From positions 1 through 64,000 of the forward strand of contig NZ_KB907870.1 in the NCBI RefSeq assembly GCF_000382245.1: a stretch of 64,000 nucleotides of DNA, given 5' to 3'. Positions 1 through 8,099 of this stretch are shown here, in pieces. The position numbers and the translations under genes are program-made. The DNA is from Kushneria aurantia DSM 21353. GTDB taxonomy: Bacteria > Pseudomonadota > Gammaproteobacteria > Pseudomonadales > Halomonadaceae. Numbering within the stretch: the first letter of the stretch is position 1; each line of letters begins with the position of its first letter. The notes beneath the pieces are model-generated. The model was not told the origin of the DNA. It saw only the letters and a list, made by a program, of their open reading frames with translations, and searched no databases.

Positions 1-92
1 GGGTCCGTAGGGGACTCTCACCCCCGAGTCATCCCGAGGCACCACCCTCAGGAACAGCGCCGTCAAGGCGCTGCGCGCCATGCCTGGCGCAC
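1..92 (-). mobile_element. 5' end of a group II intron (IIC-like), continuing beyond the left edge
   Basis: Read on the minus strand from 92 downward, the sequence starts GTGCGCCAGGCATGG and, about 60 nt further, has GGGGTGAGAGTCCCC. These two blocks match the 5' end and early domain I of group IIC introns such as the Oceanobacillus iheyensis intron (GTGYGCC.GGCATGG ... GGGTGAGAGTCCC). The start lies 3 nt after the T-run of the cioB terminator, the site class for which IIC introns are known. The reverse transcriptase and domains V/VI would be outside the window, so whether the intron is complete cannot be seen. Confidence 0.72.
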
Positions 93-94
93 CA

Positions 95-128
95 TAAAAA
101 CGCCGGGCGCGTGATGCACCCGGCGTTT
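95..128 (-). terminator. Intrinsic terminator of cioAB
   Basis: Perfect 9-bp stem (99-107 with 119-127, AACGCCGGG/CCCGGCGTT) with an 11-nt loop, followed on the minus strand by a T-run (complement of A96-A100). It lies about 50 bp downstream of the cioB stop codon and directly upstream of the group II intron start. Confidence 0.85.
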
Positions 129-176
129 GCAACCGATCAGCGTTAAGTCCGACAGGCTATCAGGTCATGCTGCTTG

Positions 177-1184
177 TCAGTGGTATCCCTCACCGACGCG
201 CACCTTGCCGCGGAATATCCAGTAGCTCCAGGCGGTGTAGCCCAGCACCACCGGCAGGATGATCAGCACGCCCACCAGTACGACGAACTGCGACCCCGGC
301 GCCGAGGCCGCGTCCCGGAAGGAGTAGGCCGGCGGCACCACCAGCGGCCAGCGGCTGACCACCATGCCCAGGTAGGTGAAGACAAAAAGCCCCACGGTAA
401 GCAGGAAGGGCAGCAGATCGCGCCGGCGACGGTTGAAGTGATACACGCCGAGCGCGCAGAGCAGCGCCGCCAGCGGCAGCAGCCAGATCACCCTGATCTG
501 CGAGAACCAGCGGTCGGCGATGACGTCGTTCATCAGCGGCGTCCAGATGCCGATCAGCACGAAAACCGCCAGCACGCCGAGCAACAGTTTGTTGACCAGC
601 GAACGTGCCCAGACCTGGATAGCGCCTTCAGACTTCAGCACCAGCCAGGTGGCCCCCAGCAGCGCATAGCCCGCCGCCAAACCGACACCGGTCAGCACCG
701 CGAAGGGCGTCAGCCAGTCGAAGGCACCGCCGGTGTAAACATCGTTGGCGGTCTGATAGCCCTGAATGTAGGAGCCCACCACGCAGCCCTGGGCGAAGGA
801 CGCAACCAGCGAACCGCCGAAGAAGGACCAGCCCCACAGCTTTCTGGCGCGCTGCGTTGCCGACTTGAAGCGGAACTCGAAGGCGACGCCGCGAAAGATC
901 AGCCCGGCGAGCATCAGAAAGACGCCGATATAGAGCGCCGGCAGCAGGATGGTATAGACCAGCGGGAAGGCGGCAATCAGCGCCACGCCGCCGAGGATCA
1001 GCCAGGTTTCGTTACCGTCCCAGATCGGCGCGATGGAGTTCATCATCACGTCGCGGGCGTCCTCGTCGGGTGCGAAGGGAAAGAGGATCCCCAGGCCCAG
1101 ATCGAAGCCGTCCAGCAGCACGTACATGATCACGCCGAGCGCCACGATAAGGGCCCAGATCAGGGATAGATCGATGTTTTCCAT
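177..1184 (-). CDS. cioB: Cyanide-insensitive (bd-type) quinol oxidase subunit II
   Basis: Subunit II of a cytochrome bd-type quinol:O2 oxidoreductase in the inner membrane (CydB/CioB family). The 335-residue protein has the usual length and eight to nine hydrophobic segments. It begins with the family's helix 1 signature (GFDLGLG near residue 26) and carries the conserved WDGNETWL block near residue 55. It lies 15 nt downstream of the subunit I stop codon, so the two are one operon, and a strong terminator follows. No small CydX-type subunit is visible after it. The Cio (cyanide-insensitive) naming rests on the short form of the partner subunit. Family assignment is secure; the Cio subtype is inferred. 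Confidence 0.95.
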   Translation of the reverse strand: MENIDLSLIWALIVALGVIMYVLLDGFDLGLGILFPFAPDEDARDVMMNSIAPIWDGNETWLILGGVALIAAFPLVYTILLPALYIGVFLMLAGLIFRGVAFEFRFKSATQRARKLWGWSFFGGSLVASFAQGCVVGSYIQGYQTANDVYTGGAFDWLTPFAVLTGVGLAAGYALLGATWLVLKSEGAIQVWARSLVNKLLLGVLAVFVLIGIWTPLMNDVIADRWFSQIRVIWLLPLAALLCALGVYHFNRRRRDLLPFLLTVGLFVFTYLGMVVSRWPLVVPPAYSFRDAASAPGSQFVVLVGVLIILPVVLGYTAWSYWIFRGKVRVGEGYH

Positions 1185-1199
1185 GGTAATGACTCCCGA

Positions 1200-2600
1200 T
1201 CAGTTATGGCCGTGGTCGAAGGATACGTCGGTGGCGGAGAGCGGCCGCGCCGGGCGCCCCATGTGCTCATCCGACTTGCCGGCAGCGGGATCTTCCAGCC
1301 CCTGGCGAATGACGAGGAACAGATAGTAGACGCCGGCGCAGAAGACCACCGCATAGACCAGCACATAGCCGATCAGCGTCAGCAGTACCATCCAGCCCGA
1401 CAGCGACGGCGTAATCGCCGCGGCGTAGTCCATCACGCGGTAGATCAGCCACGGCGAGCGCCCGGTTTCGGTGACGAACCAGCCCGACAGCACGGCGAGG
1501 AAGGGGGCCAGCGCCATCCCCTGCAGCCCGCGCAGGAACCAGCGCGAGGTATAGATACGGCCACCGCGACGCAGCACCAGTCCGGCGACGGCGAAGAAGA
1601 TCATCAAAAGCCCCATCGCCACCATCACGCGAAAGCTGAAGAAGACGATCCATACCGGCGGCTGTTGATCGCGCGGCACCTCCTTGAGCCCCGGCACCAC
1701 ACCGTCGGCCTCATGGGTCAGAAACAGGCTGGCGCCATCGGGAATACCGATCTCGAAGCGGTTGGCCTGCAGGTCGCGATCCGGCAGGGCGAACAGCAGC
1801 ATCGGCGCGCCGGCCTGCGTCTCCCAGTTGCCCTCCATGGCCGCCACCTTCATGGGCTGGTGCTCGAAGGTATTGAGGCCGTGCATATCGCCCACTACCG
1901 CCTGTAGCGGGGCGATGAAGAGCAACAGCCACAGGCTCATCGACAGCGCCCGCTTGTGCACCTCGACATCGCGGTTGCGCAGCACAAACCAGGCGCTGAC
2001 GCCGCACACCACGAAACCACCGGTCAGAAAGGCTGCCAGCGCGAAGTGGCTGAAACGATAGGGGAAGGAGGGGTTGAAGATCGCCTCGCTCCAGGAGGTG
2101 ACCTGCGCCATACCGTTGACCACCTCGACGCCGGCCGGCGTCTGCATGAAGCTGTTGGTGACGAGAATCCAGAAAGAGGAGATGAAGGTGCCGGCGGCGA
2201 CCATCAGGGCAGCGAAGAAGTGCACCGGTGGCGACACCTTTTGGCGTCCGAACAGCAGCACACCAAGAAAGCCCGCTTCCAGGAAGAAGGCGGTAAGCGC
2301 TTCGTAGCTCAGCATCGGGCCGATAAAGTTGGCGCCGAAGTGCATGAAGTTGCTCCAGTTGGTACCGAACTGGAAGGCCATCACGATGCCGGACACCACC
2401 CCGATGCCAAACACCACGGCGAATATTTTGGTCCAGAAATAACCGAGCAGATCCCATGTCCTGTTGCCGGTCGTCACGTATAGCCCCTGCAGCACCGCCA
2501 CGTAGGAGGCCAGGCCAATGGTGAAGACCGGAAAGATGGCATGGAAAGAGACAACGAACGCGAATTGCAGCCGCGACAGCACAACCGGGTCCAGTTCCAT
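1200..2600 (-). CDS. cioA: Cyanide-insensitive (bd-type) quinol oxidase subunit I
   Basis: Subunit I carries the quinol site and the hemes of a bd-type terminal oxidase that reduces oxygen to water without pumping protons. Seen here: candidate heme-ligand histidines at 20 (VSFHAIFP) and 185 (YRFSHFAL), acidic residues E100 and E108 (SYEALTAFFLE) matching the E. coli proton-path glutamates, and the GRxPW motif as GRSPW near residue 380. At 466 residues it is shorter than E. coli CydA (522) and has the short Q-loop of CioA proteins. The ATG at 2600 follows AAGGAG at a good spacing. A 321-bp non-coding region upstream should hold the promoter. Confidence 0.95.
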   Translation of the reverse strand: MELDPVVLSRLQFAFVVSFHAIFPVFTIGLASYVAVLQGLYVTTGNRTWDLLGYFWTKIFAVVFGIGVVSGIVMAFQFGTNWSNFMHFGANFIGPMLSYEALTAFFLEAGFLGVLLFGRQKVSPPVHFFAALMVAAGTFISSFWILVTNSFMQTPAGVEVVNGMAQVTSWSEAIFNPSFPYRFSHFALAAFLTGGFVVCGVSAWFVLRNRDVEVHKRALSMSLWLLLFIAPLQAVVGDMHGLNTFEHQPMKVAAMEGNWETQAGAPMLLFALPDRDLQANRFEIGIPDGASLFLTHEADGVVPGLKEVPRDQQPPVWIVFFSFRVMVAMGLLMIFFAVAGLVLRRGGRIYTSRWFLRGLQGMALAPFLAVLSGWFVTETGRSPWLIYRVMDYAAAITPSLSGWMVLLTLIGYVLVYAVVFCAGVYYLFLVIRQGLEDPAAGKSDEHMGRPARPLSATDVSFDHGHN

Positions 2601-2921
2601 GAATGACTCCTTACAGGCTTGCGAGCCGCCGGTTGTTAACCCTGCTGCGCCGGACGGCTCGCCGTTCTTTTGTTGGCCCGGGGCGCAAACGTCACACCAG
2701 CGCGTCGCACCACGGGCTATTTAGTCAGAGGCAATCGGCTCGATTCACCCTGACCATCACAAAATGATAACGGCGAGCAGGAAAGAAGCTATAGCGGCGC
2801 AATGTCGCACATCGTCCATCAAGGCCAGGACAAGCGCCTATAGCGCCTGAAAACAGCCACCTGGGCGTAGTGTGGCGGGGTGTCGCAGCGACCATGGTCC
2901 AATGTCGCGCTATAACGACGC
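2601..2921. other. Non-coding region upstream of cioA
   Basis: About 320 bp between the DUF3750 gene and cioA, both read leftward. It must contain the cioAB promoter. The heptamer-like motif TGTCGC occurs at about 2803, 2881 and 2903. On the minus strand a TTGAT-N4 half-site resembling one arm of an FNR/ANR box lies near 2810-2825, but the other arm is poor, so I do not call it a site. No convincing reading frame or RNA gene is seen. Confidence 0.5.
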
Positions 2922-3686
2922 CTAATGGATAGAGGGCGGCACGGTGAGACGGCCGATGCCCGGCAACTTGATGGCGAGATCCAACGGGTCGACGCCGAAC
3001 ACCAGCCCCAGCAGATTGAACTCCAGCCCCTCGTCGCGCGCGGCGAGCACCCCCAGCACGCCGTAGAGCGACAGCTGATAGCCGCTGGCGCTGGGCGCCG
3101 GAGCGAAGAAACGCCCCAGCGGATGGCTGTCGTCGATCAGGTAATCCTTTCCCACCGCCAGCGCCGGCAGCGCCACGTCAAGTTGCGGCACCCGGCGCAC
3201 GACCCAGGCGGTAAAGGTATTGCTGTTGGGGCCCGGCCAGGCGCGATAGGTCTGCGGATAGGGGTAGTCACGCGCCGCCCGCTTGATGGCGGGAATGGCC
3301 TGTGCCGCACGCTCTCCCTCGAGCTGGGCAATAACCTGCGGCGTCTGGCCGAACCAGGCGCGATCGGGCACACCGCTGCGACGGCGAACCGTGGGCATGC
3401 GCCAGCCCTGAACCTCGAAAGCGGTCCAGTCTGCAGCCTGCCGGGGCTTGAAGGCGATCCAGCTATGCACCGCGAAGGCACCGCGCCATGAAAAGGCGCG
3501 AGCGGCGTAGAGCTGTACGATCGCCCCGGGATGCTCAGCGGGCGACGGCGCCAACCCCGCTGGCTCGCAGCTGGCGGTCGACCAGTCGCCGCTGCCGGCA
3601 CCGCCTGTGAACCATACCGCGGCCGGCCCAGCCAGCAGCAGTACGACCAGCGCCATAAGCGCCGCCATCGTTTTCAAAACCCACAT
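2922..3686 (-). CDS. DUF3750 domain-containing protein
   Basis: A 254-residue membrane-anchored protein of the DUF3750 family, function unknown. The N-terminus has one hydrophobic segment (about residues 4-24, MWVLKTMAALMA...), after which the protein is probably periplasmic. The conserved family core is present: HSWIAFKPR and, further on, the block around YRAWPGPNSNTF. The start at 3686 is preferred over an in-frame ATG at 3749 because GGGAGAG precedes it at about 5-7 nt and the hydrophobic segment then begins the protein. It is followed by the cioA promoter region, with no sign of co-transcription with cioAB. No cellular role can be deduced. Confidence 0.85.
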   Translation of the reverse strand: MWVLKTMAALMALVVLLLAGPAAVWFTGGAGSGDWSTASCEPAGLAPSPAEHPGAIVQLYAARAFSWRGAFAVHSWIAFKPRQAADWTAFEVQGWRMPTVRRRSGVPDRAWFGQTPQVIAQLEGERAAQAIPAIKRAARDYPYPQTYRAWPGPNSNTFTAWVVRRVPQLDVALPALAVGKDYLIDDSHPLGRFFAPAPSASGYQLSLYGVLGVLAARDEGLEFNLLGLVFGVDPLDLAIKLPGIGRLTVPPSIH

Positions 3687-3875
3687 GCCGCGCTCTCCCG
3701 CTATTGGCAGACTGCGTCGGTGTCGGCACCGACGCCTCATTGGCATCACTATAGGTCCCGACGCTGAGCCGCTTTTTAACCGGCCGGAGCAGAGACTTGA
3801 ATTTGCAGGATTTCAGCGCCATAACCGGAGTTATAGCTCCGTTTACCCACCAGAATCGCCAAAGGCCCTGTCATC

Positions 3876-4811
3876 ATGCAGATCGTCGATCCCAAAACCG
3901 GTGAACCCATGCCGTCGCCGCAGTCGGGCGGCCAGCCCGGCACTTCCGGCGGCAGCGCCGACACATCGCAGTTTATCGTCGACGTGGACATCTCGAACTT
4001 CCAGCAGGTAGTACTGGAGGGCTCAATGCAGACCCCGGTGCTGCTGCAGAGCTTCTCGCCGGCCAGCGAGGCCTGCAAAACGCTGATGCCGGTGCTGGAG
4101 AAGATCGCCGGCGAATACCAGGGTGCCTTCGTGCTGGCACGGCTCAACATCGACGAGCAGCAGCAGATTGCCGCCCAGTTGGGAATTCACTCGACGCCCG
4201 ACGTCAAGCTGATCGCCCAGGGGCAGCTCTACGACCAGTTCCAGAGCGCGCTACCCGAGCGTCAGATCCGTGAGTGGCTCGGTAAGTACATCGAGGCCCC
4301 CGCCGGCGGCCAGAGCGTCGACGAGCAGGCCCGAGCGGCGCTGGAAGCCGGCGACACGGCCACCGCCCGCGAACTGTTCAGCCAGCTGATCGAGGACAAC
4401 CCCAACGATCACGAGTACCGCATCGATTACGCTGCGGTACTCACCCGTGAGGGTGAATATGACCAGGCGCTGTCGATTCTCGACGCCCTGCCCCCGGAAT
4501 ACCGCGACGGCGTCAAGGGCCGCGGGGTGCGCGCCCGAATCGATTTCGCCCGCGAGGCGCTCTCCGATGAAGAGATCGATGCGCTGAGCAGCCGCGACGA
4601 CAGCGAAGCGCAGTTCCAGCGCGCCCTGCGTGCCGTCGCCGATGGCCACTATGAGCAGGGCCTTGAAGGACTGCTGGCGCTAATGAAGCGCGACCGCGAC
4701 TACGGCGACGACGCCGCGCGCAAGACCCTGATTCGGGTATTCGACGCTCTCGGCAGCGACCACCCGCTGACGGTCACCTATCGCCGGCGAATGTTTACCC
4801 TGCTCTACTGA
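3876..4811 (+). CDS. cnoX: CnoX/YbbN co-chaperone (thioredoxin fold plus TPR)
   Basis: Cytoplasmic protein with an N-terminal thioredoxin-like domain (about residues 35-145) and a C-terminal TPR region (about 150-311), the YbbN/CnoX architecture. In E. coli this protein protects proteins from oxidation and hands clients to GroEL and DnaK; that role is inferred here. The active-site motif is SEAC (residues 64-67), not CxxC, as in E. coli where the first cysteine is also missing, so redox oxidoreductase activity is unlikely. The cis-proline region STPDV is at 106-110. Residues 1-30 are a flexible Gly/Ser/Pro-rich lead. The gene stands alone and ends at a strong terminator. Confidence 0.88.
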   Translation: MQIVDPKTGEPMPSPQSGGQPGTSGGSADTSQFIVDVDISNFQQVVLEGSMQTPVLLQSFSPASEACKTLMPVLEKIAGEYQGAFVLARLNIDEQQQIAAQLGIHSTPDVKLIAQGQLYDQFQSALPERQIREWLGKYIEAPAGGQSVDEQARAALEAGDTATARELFSQLIEDNPNDHEYRIDYAAVLTREGEYDQALSILDALPPEYRDGVKGRGVRARIDFAREALSDEEIDALSSRDDSEAQFQRALRAVADGHYEQGLEGLLALMKRDRDYGDDAARKTLIRVFDALGSDHPLTVTYRRRMFTLLY

Positions 4812-4831
4812 TCCCCGCAGACAGCACCGAT

Positions 4832-4865
4832 AACGGCCGGCGGCGCGTGCCCCGCCGGCCGTTTT
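4832..4865 (+). terminator. Intrinsic terminator after cnoX
   Basis: Perfect 12-bp stem (4832-4843 with 4852-4863, AACGGCCGGCGG/CCGCCGGCCGTT), 8-nt loop, then TTTT. It sits 20 bp after the cnoX stop codon and between convergent genes, so it may act in both directions. Confidence 0.85.
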
Positions 4866-4885
4866 GCGCTGCTGGCGACTGTCGG

Positions 4886-6040
4886 TTACTGCGGCAGCAA
4901 TAGCGTATCGAGGCGGTCCAGCGCCTCGACGAGACGTTCGCGCTCGGTGCCGAAGTTAAGCCGTGCAAAGCCCGGCCAGCCGAAGTCGGCGCCGTCGTTG
5001 AGCGCCACTCGCGCCTCATCCAACAGTTTCTGCCGGGGTGACTCGCCAAGACCCGCCTCGCGCAGGTCGAGCCATGCCAGAAAGGTCGCCTCGGGCGCGG
5101 TCAGCCTGACGCCGGGCCAGCGCGCGGCGCGCTCGACGATCAGCGCGCGGTTGTCGCGCAGCTGTGCCAGCAGCGCCTGCCGCCAACCTTCGCCACCGCT
5201 ATAGGCGGCCCGCGCAGCGGTCTGCCCCATGATGTTGTGCGACGGCATCAGCCCCAGGCAGCCGCGGCGAAAGCGCTGGCGCAGCGCGGGGTCGGCGATC
5301 ACCGCGCAGGCGCTGGTCAGCCCCGCCACGTTGAAGGTCTTGGACGCCGCCCACAGCGTGATGGTGCGCGACGCCAGCCGCGGCTCGGCCTTGACCAGCG
5401 GGGTGTGCGCCTCGCCATCGAGGATCAGGTCGCAGTGCAATTCGTCGGAGCACACCAGTAGCTCATGGCGTTCGATGAAATCGGCCAGTCGACGCAGCTC
5501 TTTGGCATCGAATACCCGTCCGGTGGGATTGTGCGGGTGGCACCACAACAGCAGCCGGGTATCGGGCGTTACCGCGGCCTCCAGGGCCTCGAAATCGAGC
5601 CGCCAGTGCGGATCATCGGCGGTGGGTTCGCGCATTGGCGCACTCTGCGCAGTGCGCCCGGTGTTTTCCGCCACGTGCAGAAAGGGCGGATAGATGGGCG
5701 TTACCGTCAGTACGCCGTCACCGGGGTCGGTCAATGCCAGACTCGCCACGTGCAGCGCCGGCACCACGCCGGGCAGCCACTGCTGCCAGTCGGCCTCGAT
5801 GGGCCAGTCGTAGTGGCTTTCACTCCAGTCGCACAGCGCCTGTGTCAGCGCGGCGTCAGGGTGGGCGTAGCCGAACACCGGATGGGCGAGCCTTGCGGCC
5901 AGCGCCTGCTGAATTACCGGCGCTACCGCGAAATCCATATCGGCGACCCACAGCGGCAGCACATCCTCGTCGAATTGCTGCCAGCGGGTGGAAGGATGCA
6001 CGCGCCGGTCCAGCGGCGTAGTGAAATCGAACTCCGACAT
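4886..6040 (-). CDS. patB: PatB/MalY family PLP-dependent C-S lyase
   Basis: A 384-residue fold type I PLP enzyme of the MalY/PatB group (cystathionine beta-lyase, C-S beta-lyase), cleaving L-cystathionine or other cysteine S-conjugates to pyruvate, ammonia and a thiol. Seen: PLP lysine K234 in AASKTFNVAG, the HNPTGR motif around N171, and SDELHCDL with D199 for the pyridine nitrogen. The start at 6040 is chosen because AGGAG lies 5-7 nt upstream and the product then begins MSEFDFTTPLDRR, typical of the family; an upstream ATG at 6124 would add 28 unlikely residues. Physiological substrate unknown. Divergent from the small gene at 6163. Confidence 0.88.
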   Translation of the reverse strand: MSEFDFTTPLDRRVHPSTRWQQFDEDVLPLWVADMDFAVAPVIQQALAARLAHPVFGYAHPDAALTQALCDWSESHYDWPIEADWQQWLPGVVPALHVASLALTDPGDGVLTVTPIYPPFLHVAENTGRTAQSAPMREPTADDPHWRLDFEALEAAVTPDTRLLLWCHPHNPTGRVFDAKELRRLADFIERHELLVCSDELHCDLILDGEAHTPLVKAEPRLASRTITLWAASKTFNVAGLTSACAVIADPALRQRFRRGCLGLMPSHNIMGQTAARAAYSGGEGWRQALLAQLRDNRALIVERAARWPGVRLTAPEATFLAWLDLREAGLGESPRQKLLDEARVALNDGADFGWPGFARLNFGTERERLVEALDRLDTLLLPQ

Positions 6041-6162
6041 GACATCTCCTGTTGAGTGGCGCGCGTTATGCCCGCAACGACGATGATATACTCGCCCGTC
6101 CGGCGCTACTGCCGCAAACATCAACCGCTGCCAACACCGACTCCTGCAAAACAGAGAGGCTC

Positions 6163-6600
6163 ATGAGCGACGCAGAGTTCTACGCCAGCGCCATGGCGGG
6201 GCTGCCCTCGCTGATTGCGCGCTGGCTCGAGATCGGTGACGCCTCGCCGGACCGGCTGGGCATCATTCTGGCCGACACCGCGCGCATCGCCAAACTGGGG
6301 GAGCCCGCCACCGACCCTGACGGCGCCACCCTCGCGCGCTGGGCGACAGCCGCAGTAGAAGCCGACCGACCGCCGCTGTGGGCGGTAAAAGCGACGCTCT
6401 TCCTGCTCTCCCAGATGCCCGCCAGACCCTGCCCACAGGACGATGCCCAGCGCGACGGCTGGGCCTGGGCGTGGCTGCGGCTGCGCCGCTGGGAGAGCTA
6501 CGAACAGGCCCGCGACGCTCTGCCGAGCTGGCTTCTCGAAGCGCTCGGCGAGCACCTGCAGCGCGCCTGGCGGGACCGCCAGCGCCAGCGGCTTTTGTAG
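6163..6600 (+). CDS. Conserved-type hypothetical protein, 145 aa
   Basis: Not recognised. A 145-residue soluble, mainly helical protein rich in Ala, Leu, Arg and Trp, without signal peptide or membrane segment. The ATG at 6163 follows AGAGAGG at about 5 nt; an earlier in-frame ATG (6052) would add 37 residues lying in the divergent promoter region. A TATACT hexamer (about 6088) is a possible -10 element. GC skew and codon use match the neighbours, so I believe it is a real gene. It sits between a C-S lyase and an HNH-like gene and nothing in the context hints at function. Confidence 0.6.
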   Translation: MSDAEFYASAMAGLPSLIARWLEIGDASPDRLGIILADTARIAKLGEPATDPDGATLARWATAAVEADRPPLWAVKATLFLLSQMPARPCPQDDAQRDGWAWAWLRLRRWESYEQARDALPSWLLEALGEHLQRAWRDRQRQRLL

Positions 6601-6641
6601 TGACCCGGCGCCTGTCGTGATTCAGTGTCTGTCGTGATGAT

Positions 6642-6974
6642 TCAGCGCCGCCGCGGCGATTTGGGCTTGAACCCCGGCGGACGCGCCGACAGCCACTCGG
6701 CGAAGTCAGCGATCTCCGGATGGGCGAGCAGCGCCTCGCGGGAGCGGTAGTGCTCGGCCATTTCACGCTCGCTCAGGACAAGGTGGATATGGTTGTGGCA
6801 GGGCCGGCAGATCATCAGAATAGCGCCTTTCATCTCGTCACGACTGAAGCGGCGGCGAAAGCGCTTGCGACCGTGCAGCGCGCGGGGAATCAGGTGGTGG
6901 CGGGTCAACGCCGCGCCGCAGCGCCCGCACAGGGCGCAGCAGGCTGACAGCGAGTGGTGGTGGTCGTCGTCCAT
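6642..6974 (-). CDS. HNH nuclease-like small zinc-motif protein
   Basis: A 110-residue protein with the layout of a minimal HNH domain: CALC (C16, C19) knuckle, then TRHHLIPRALHG (H26, H27), then CRPCHNHIH (C56, C59, H60, H62, H64). Four cysteines would bind a structural zinc and the histidines would form the beta-beta-alpha metal nuclease site. Flanking residues are basic (GRKRFRRRF). Family proteins are often annotated HNH endonuclease without tested activity. The start at 6974 (MDDDHHHSL) is preferred because the alternative ATG at 7016 overlaps the divergent ybaK start; no clear ribosome site is seen for either. No phage genes are near. Confidence 0.7.
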   Translation of the reverse strand: MDDDHHHSLSACCALCGRCGAALTRHHLIPRALHGRKRFRRRFSRDEMKGAILMICRPCHNHIHLVLSEREMAEHYRSREALLAHPEIADFAEWLSARPPGFKPKSPRRR

Positions 6975-7009
6975 GGCGATATCGCAACCGGAATACGGAG
7001 CACTAGTGT

Positions 7010-7486
7010 ATGACACCTGCGGTGAAGTCTCTCAAACGGGCCGGCGTCGATTTCGAACTGCGCCATTACGACCTTGACGACCACCACGCCAGCCTCGGCG
7101 AGTACGTCGCCGCGCGCCTAGGGCTGGCACCGCAGCAGGTGTTCAAGACGCTGGTGGTCAGCGTCGAAGGCCGCCGCCAGCCGGTGGTGGCGATCGTACC
7201 GGTGACCGAGACGCTCGATCTGAAAGCGCTGGCCGGGCATTTTGGCGCCCGCCGCGCTACCATGGCAGAGCGCCATGCTGCCGAACGCGCCACCGGCTAT
7301 CGTCCCGGCGGCATCAGCCCGCTGGGGCAGCGGCTGGCACTGGCCCAGTTGCTCGACGACAGCGCCGCCGCTTTCGAACGAATCCACGTCAGTGGCGGCC
7401 GCGCCGGCATCGAGCTGACGCTGGCGACCGAAGACCTGGTGCGCCTCACCGGCGCTCGAATGGTCGCCCTCGCCGCCCGGGATTGA
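7010..7486 (+). CDS. ybaK: Cys-tRNA(Pro)/Cys-tRNA(Cys) deacylase YbaK
   Basis: A 158-residue YbaK/EbsC family protein. The family removes cysteine mischarged onto tRNA(Pro) by prolyl-tRNA synthetase and acts in trans in the cytoplasm. The single compact YbaK fold is seen with VFKTLVV near residue 44, the conserved lysine expected in that strand, and the glycine-rich C-terminal region with YRPGGISPLG (about 94-103), which is the family signature. The ATG follows GGAG at 8 nt. It is followed at 42 nt by the DUF501 gene, and the three genes ybaK, DUF501 and LOG are closely spaced in one direction, suggesting one transcript. Confidence 0.92.
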   Translation: MTPAVKSLKRAGVDFELRHYDLDDHHASLGEYVAARLGLAPQQVFKTLVVSVEGRRQPVVAIVPVTETLDLKALAGHFGARRATMAERHAAERATGYRPGGISPLGQRLALAQLLDDSAAAFERIHVSGGRAGIELTLATEDLVRLTGARMVALAARD

Positions 7487-7528
7487 TGCCCGGCTTCTCC
7501 CAACGCCAGACCCGACAGCGCCAGACTC

Positions 7529-8086
7529 ATGATCATCAGGACCGACCACCCTCCCGACAGCACCCAGCGCGCCATCATCGCCCGTCAGCTGGGCCGCGAG
7601 CCGCGCGGACTGCAGGCGGTCACCGCCGAGGATCGGCACGGCACGCCGCTGGCACTGCGGGTCGCCCCACTGGTCGACGGCAAGCCTTTCCCGACGCTCT
7701 ACTGGCTCAGCAGCCGCGAGCTGACCGTCGCGCTGTCACGGCTGGAGGCGGACGGCGTGATCAAGCGGCTGGAGGCGCAACTCGCCGACGATGACGCCCT
7801 GCGCGAAGCCTATCGCGACAGCCATCGCGCCTATGTACAACAACGCTGGGCGTATATCGACGATGCCCAGCGCGCCGAGATCGAGCGGCTGGGCTTTACC
7901 GCCGCCCTCACCGAACGCGGCGTGGGCGGCATCAGCGACTGGACACGAGTGCGCTGCCTGCACACCCAGTACGCCCACCACATCAGCGACTTCAACGCCA
8001 TCGGCGACTGGATCGATCGGCACTATCCGCAGGTCATCGCAAGCGTCGAGCACGGCGACCGGCAACACCCCTCGGGTTCGACATGA
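7529..8086 (+). CDS. DUF501 domain-containing protein
   Basis: A 185-residue cytoplasmic protein of the DUF501 family (function unknown, widespread in gammaproteobacteria and actinobacteria). The characteristic core is visible: FPTLYWLSSRELTVALSRLE (about 51-70), followed by a basic helical stretch and the YAHHISDFNAIGDWID block near the C-terminus. The conserved histidines and arginines look enzymatic but no reaction is known. It lies 42 nt after ybaK and 13 nt before the LOG gene. Confidence 0.88.
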   Translation: MIIRTDHPPDSTQRAIIARQLGREPRGLQAVTAEDRHGTPLALRVAPLVDGKPFPTLYWLSSRELTVALSRLEADGVIKRLEAQLADDDALREAYRDSHRAYVQQRWAYIDDAQRAEIERLGFTAALTERGVGGISDWTRVRCLHTQYAHHISDFNAIGDWIDRHYPQVIASVEHGDRQHPSGST

Positions 8087-8099
8087 GCAGGATTTCGAC

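Noticed and set aside
1-128. tRNA or tmRNA 3' end suggested by GGCGCACCA
   Set aside because: No T-arm or acceptor pairing is found; the same bases read on the minus strand match a group II intron start.
174-1169. Long plus-strand open frames opposite cioB and other genes
   Set aside because: High-GC antisense shadows rich in Arg, Gln and His without family features, lying opposite well-supported genes.
2740-2921. Possible FNR/ANR box upstream of cioA
   Set aside because: Only one half-site (TTGAT) fits; the opposite arm is poor.
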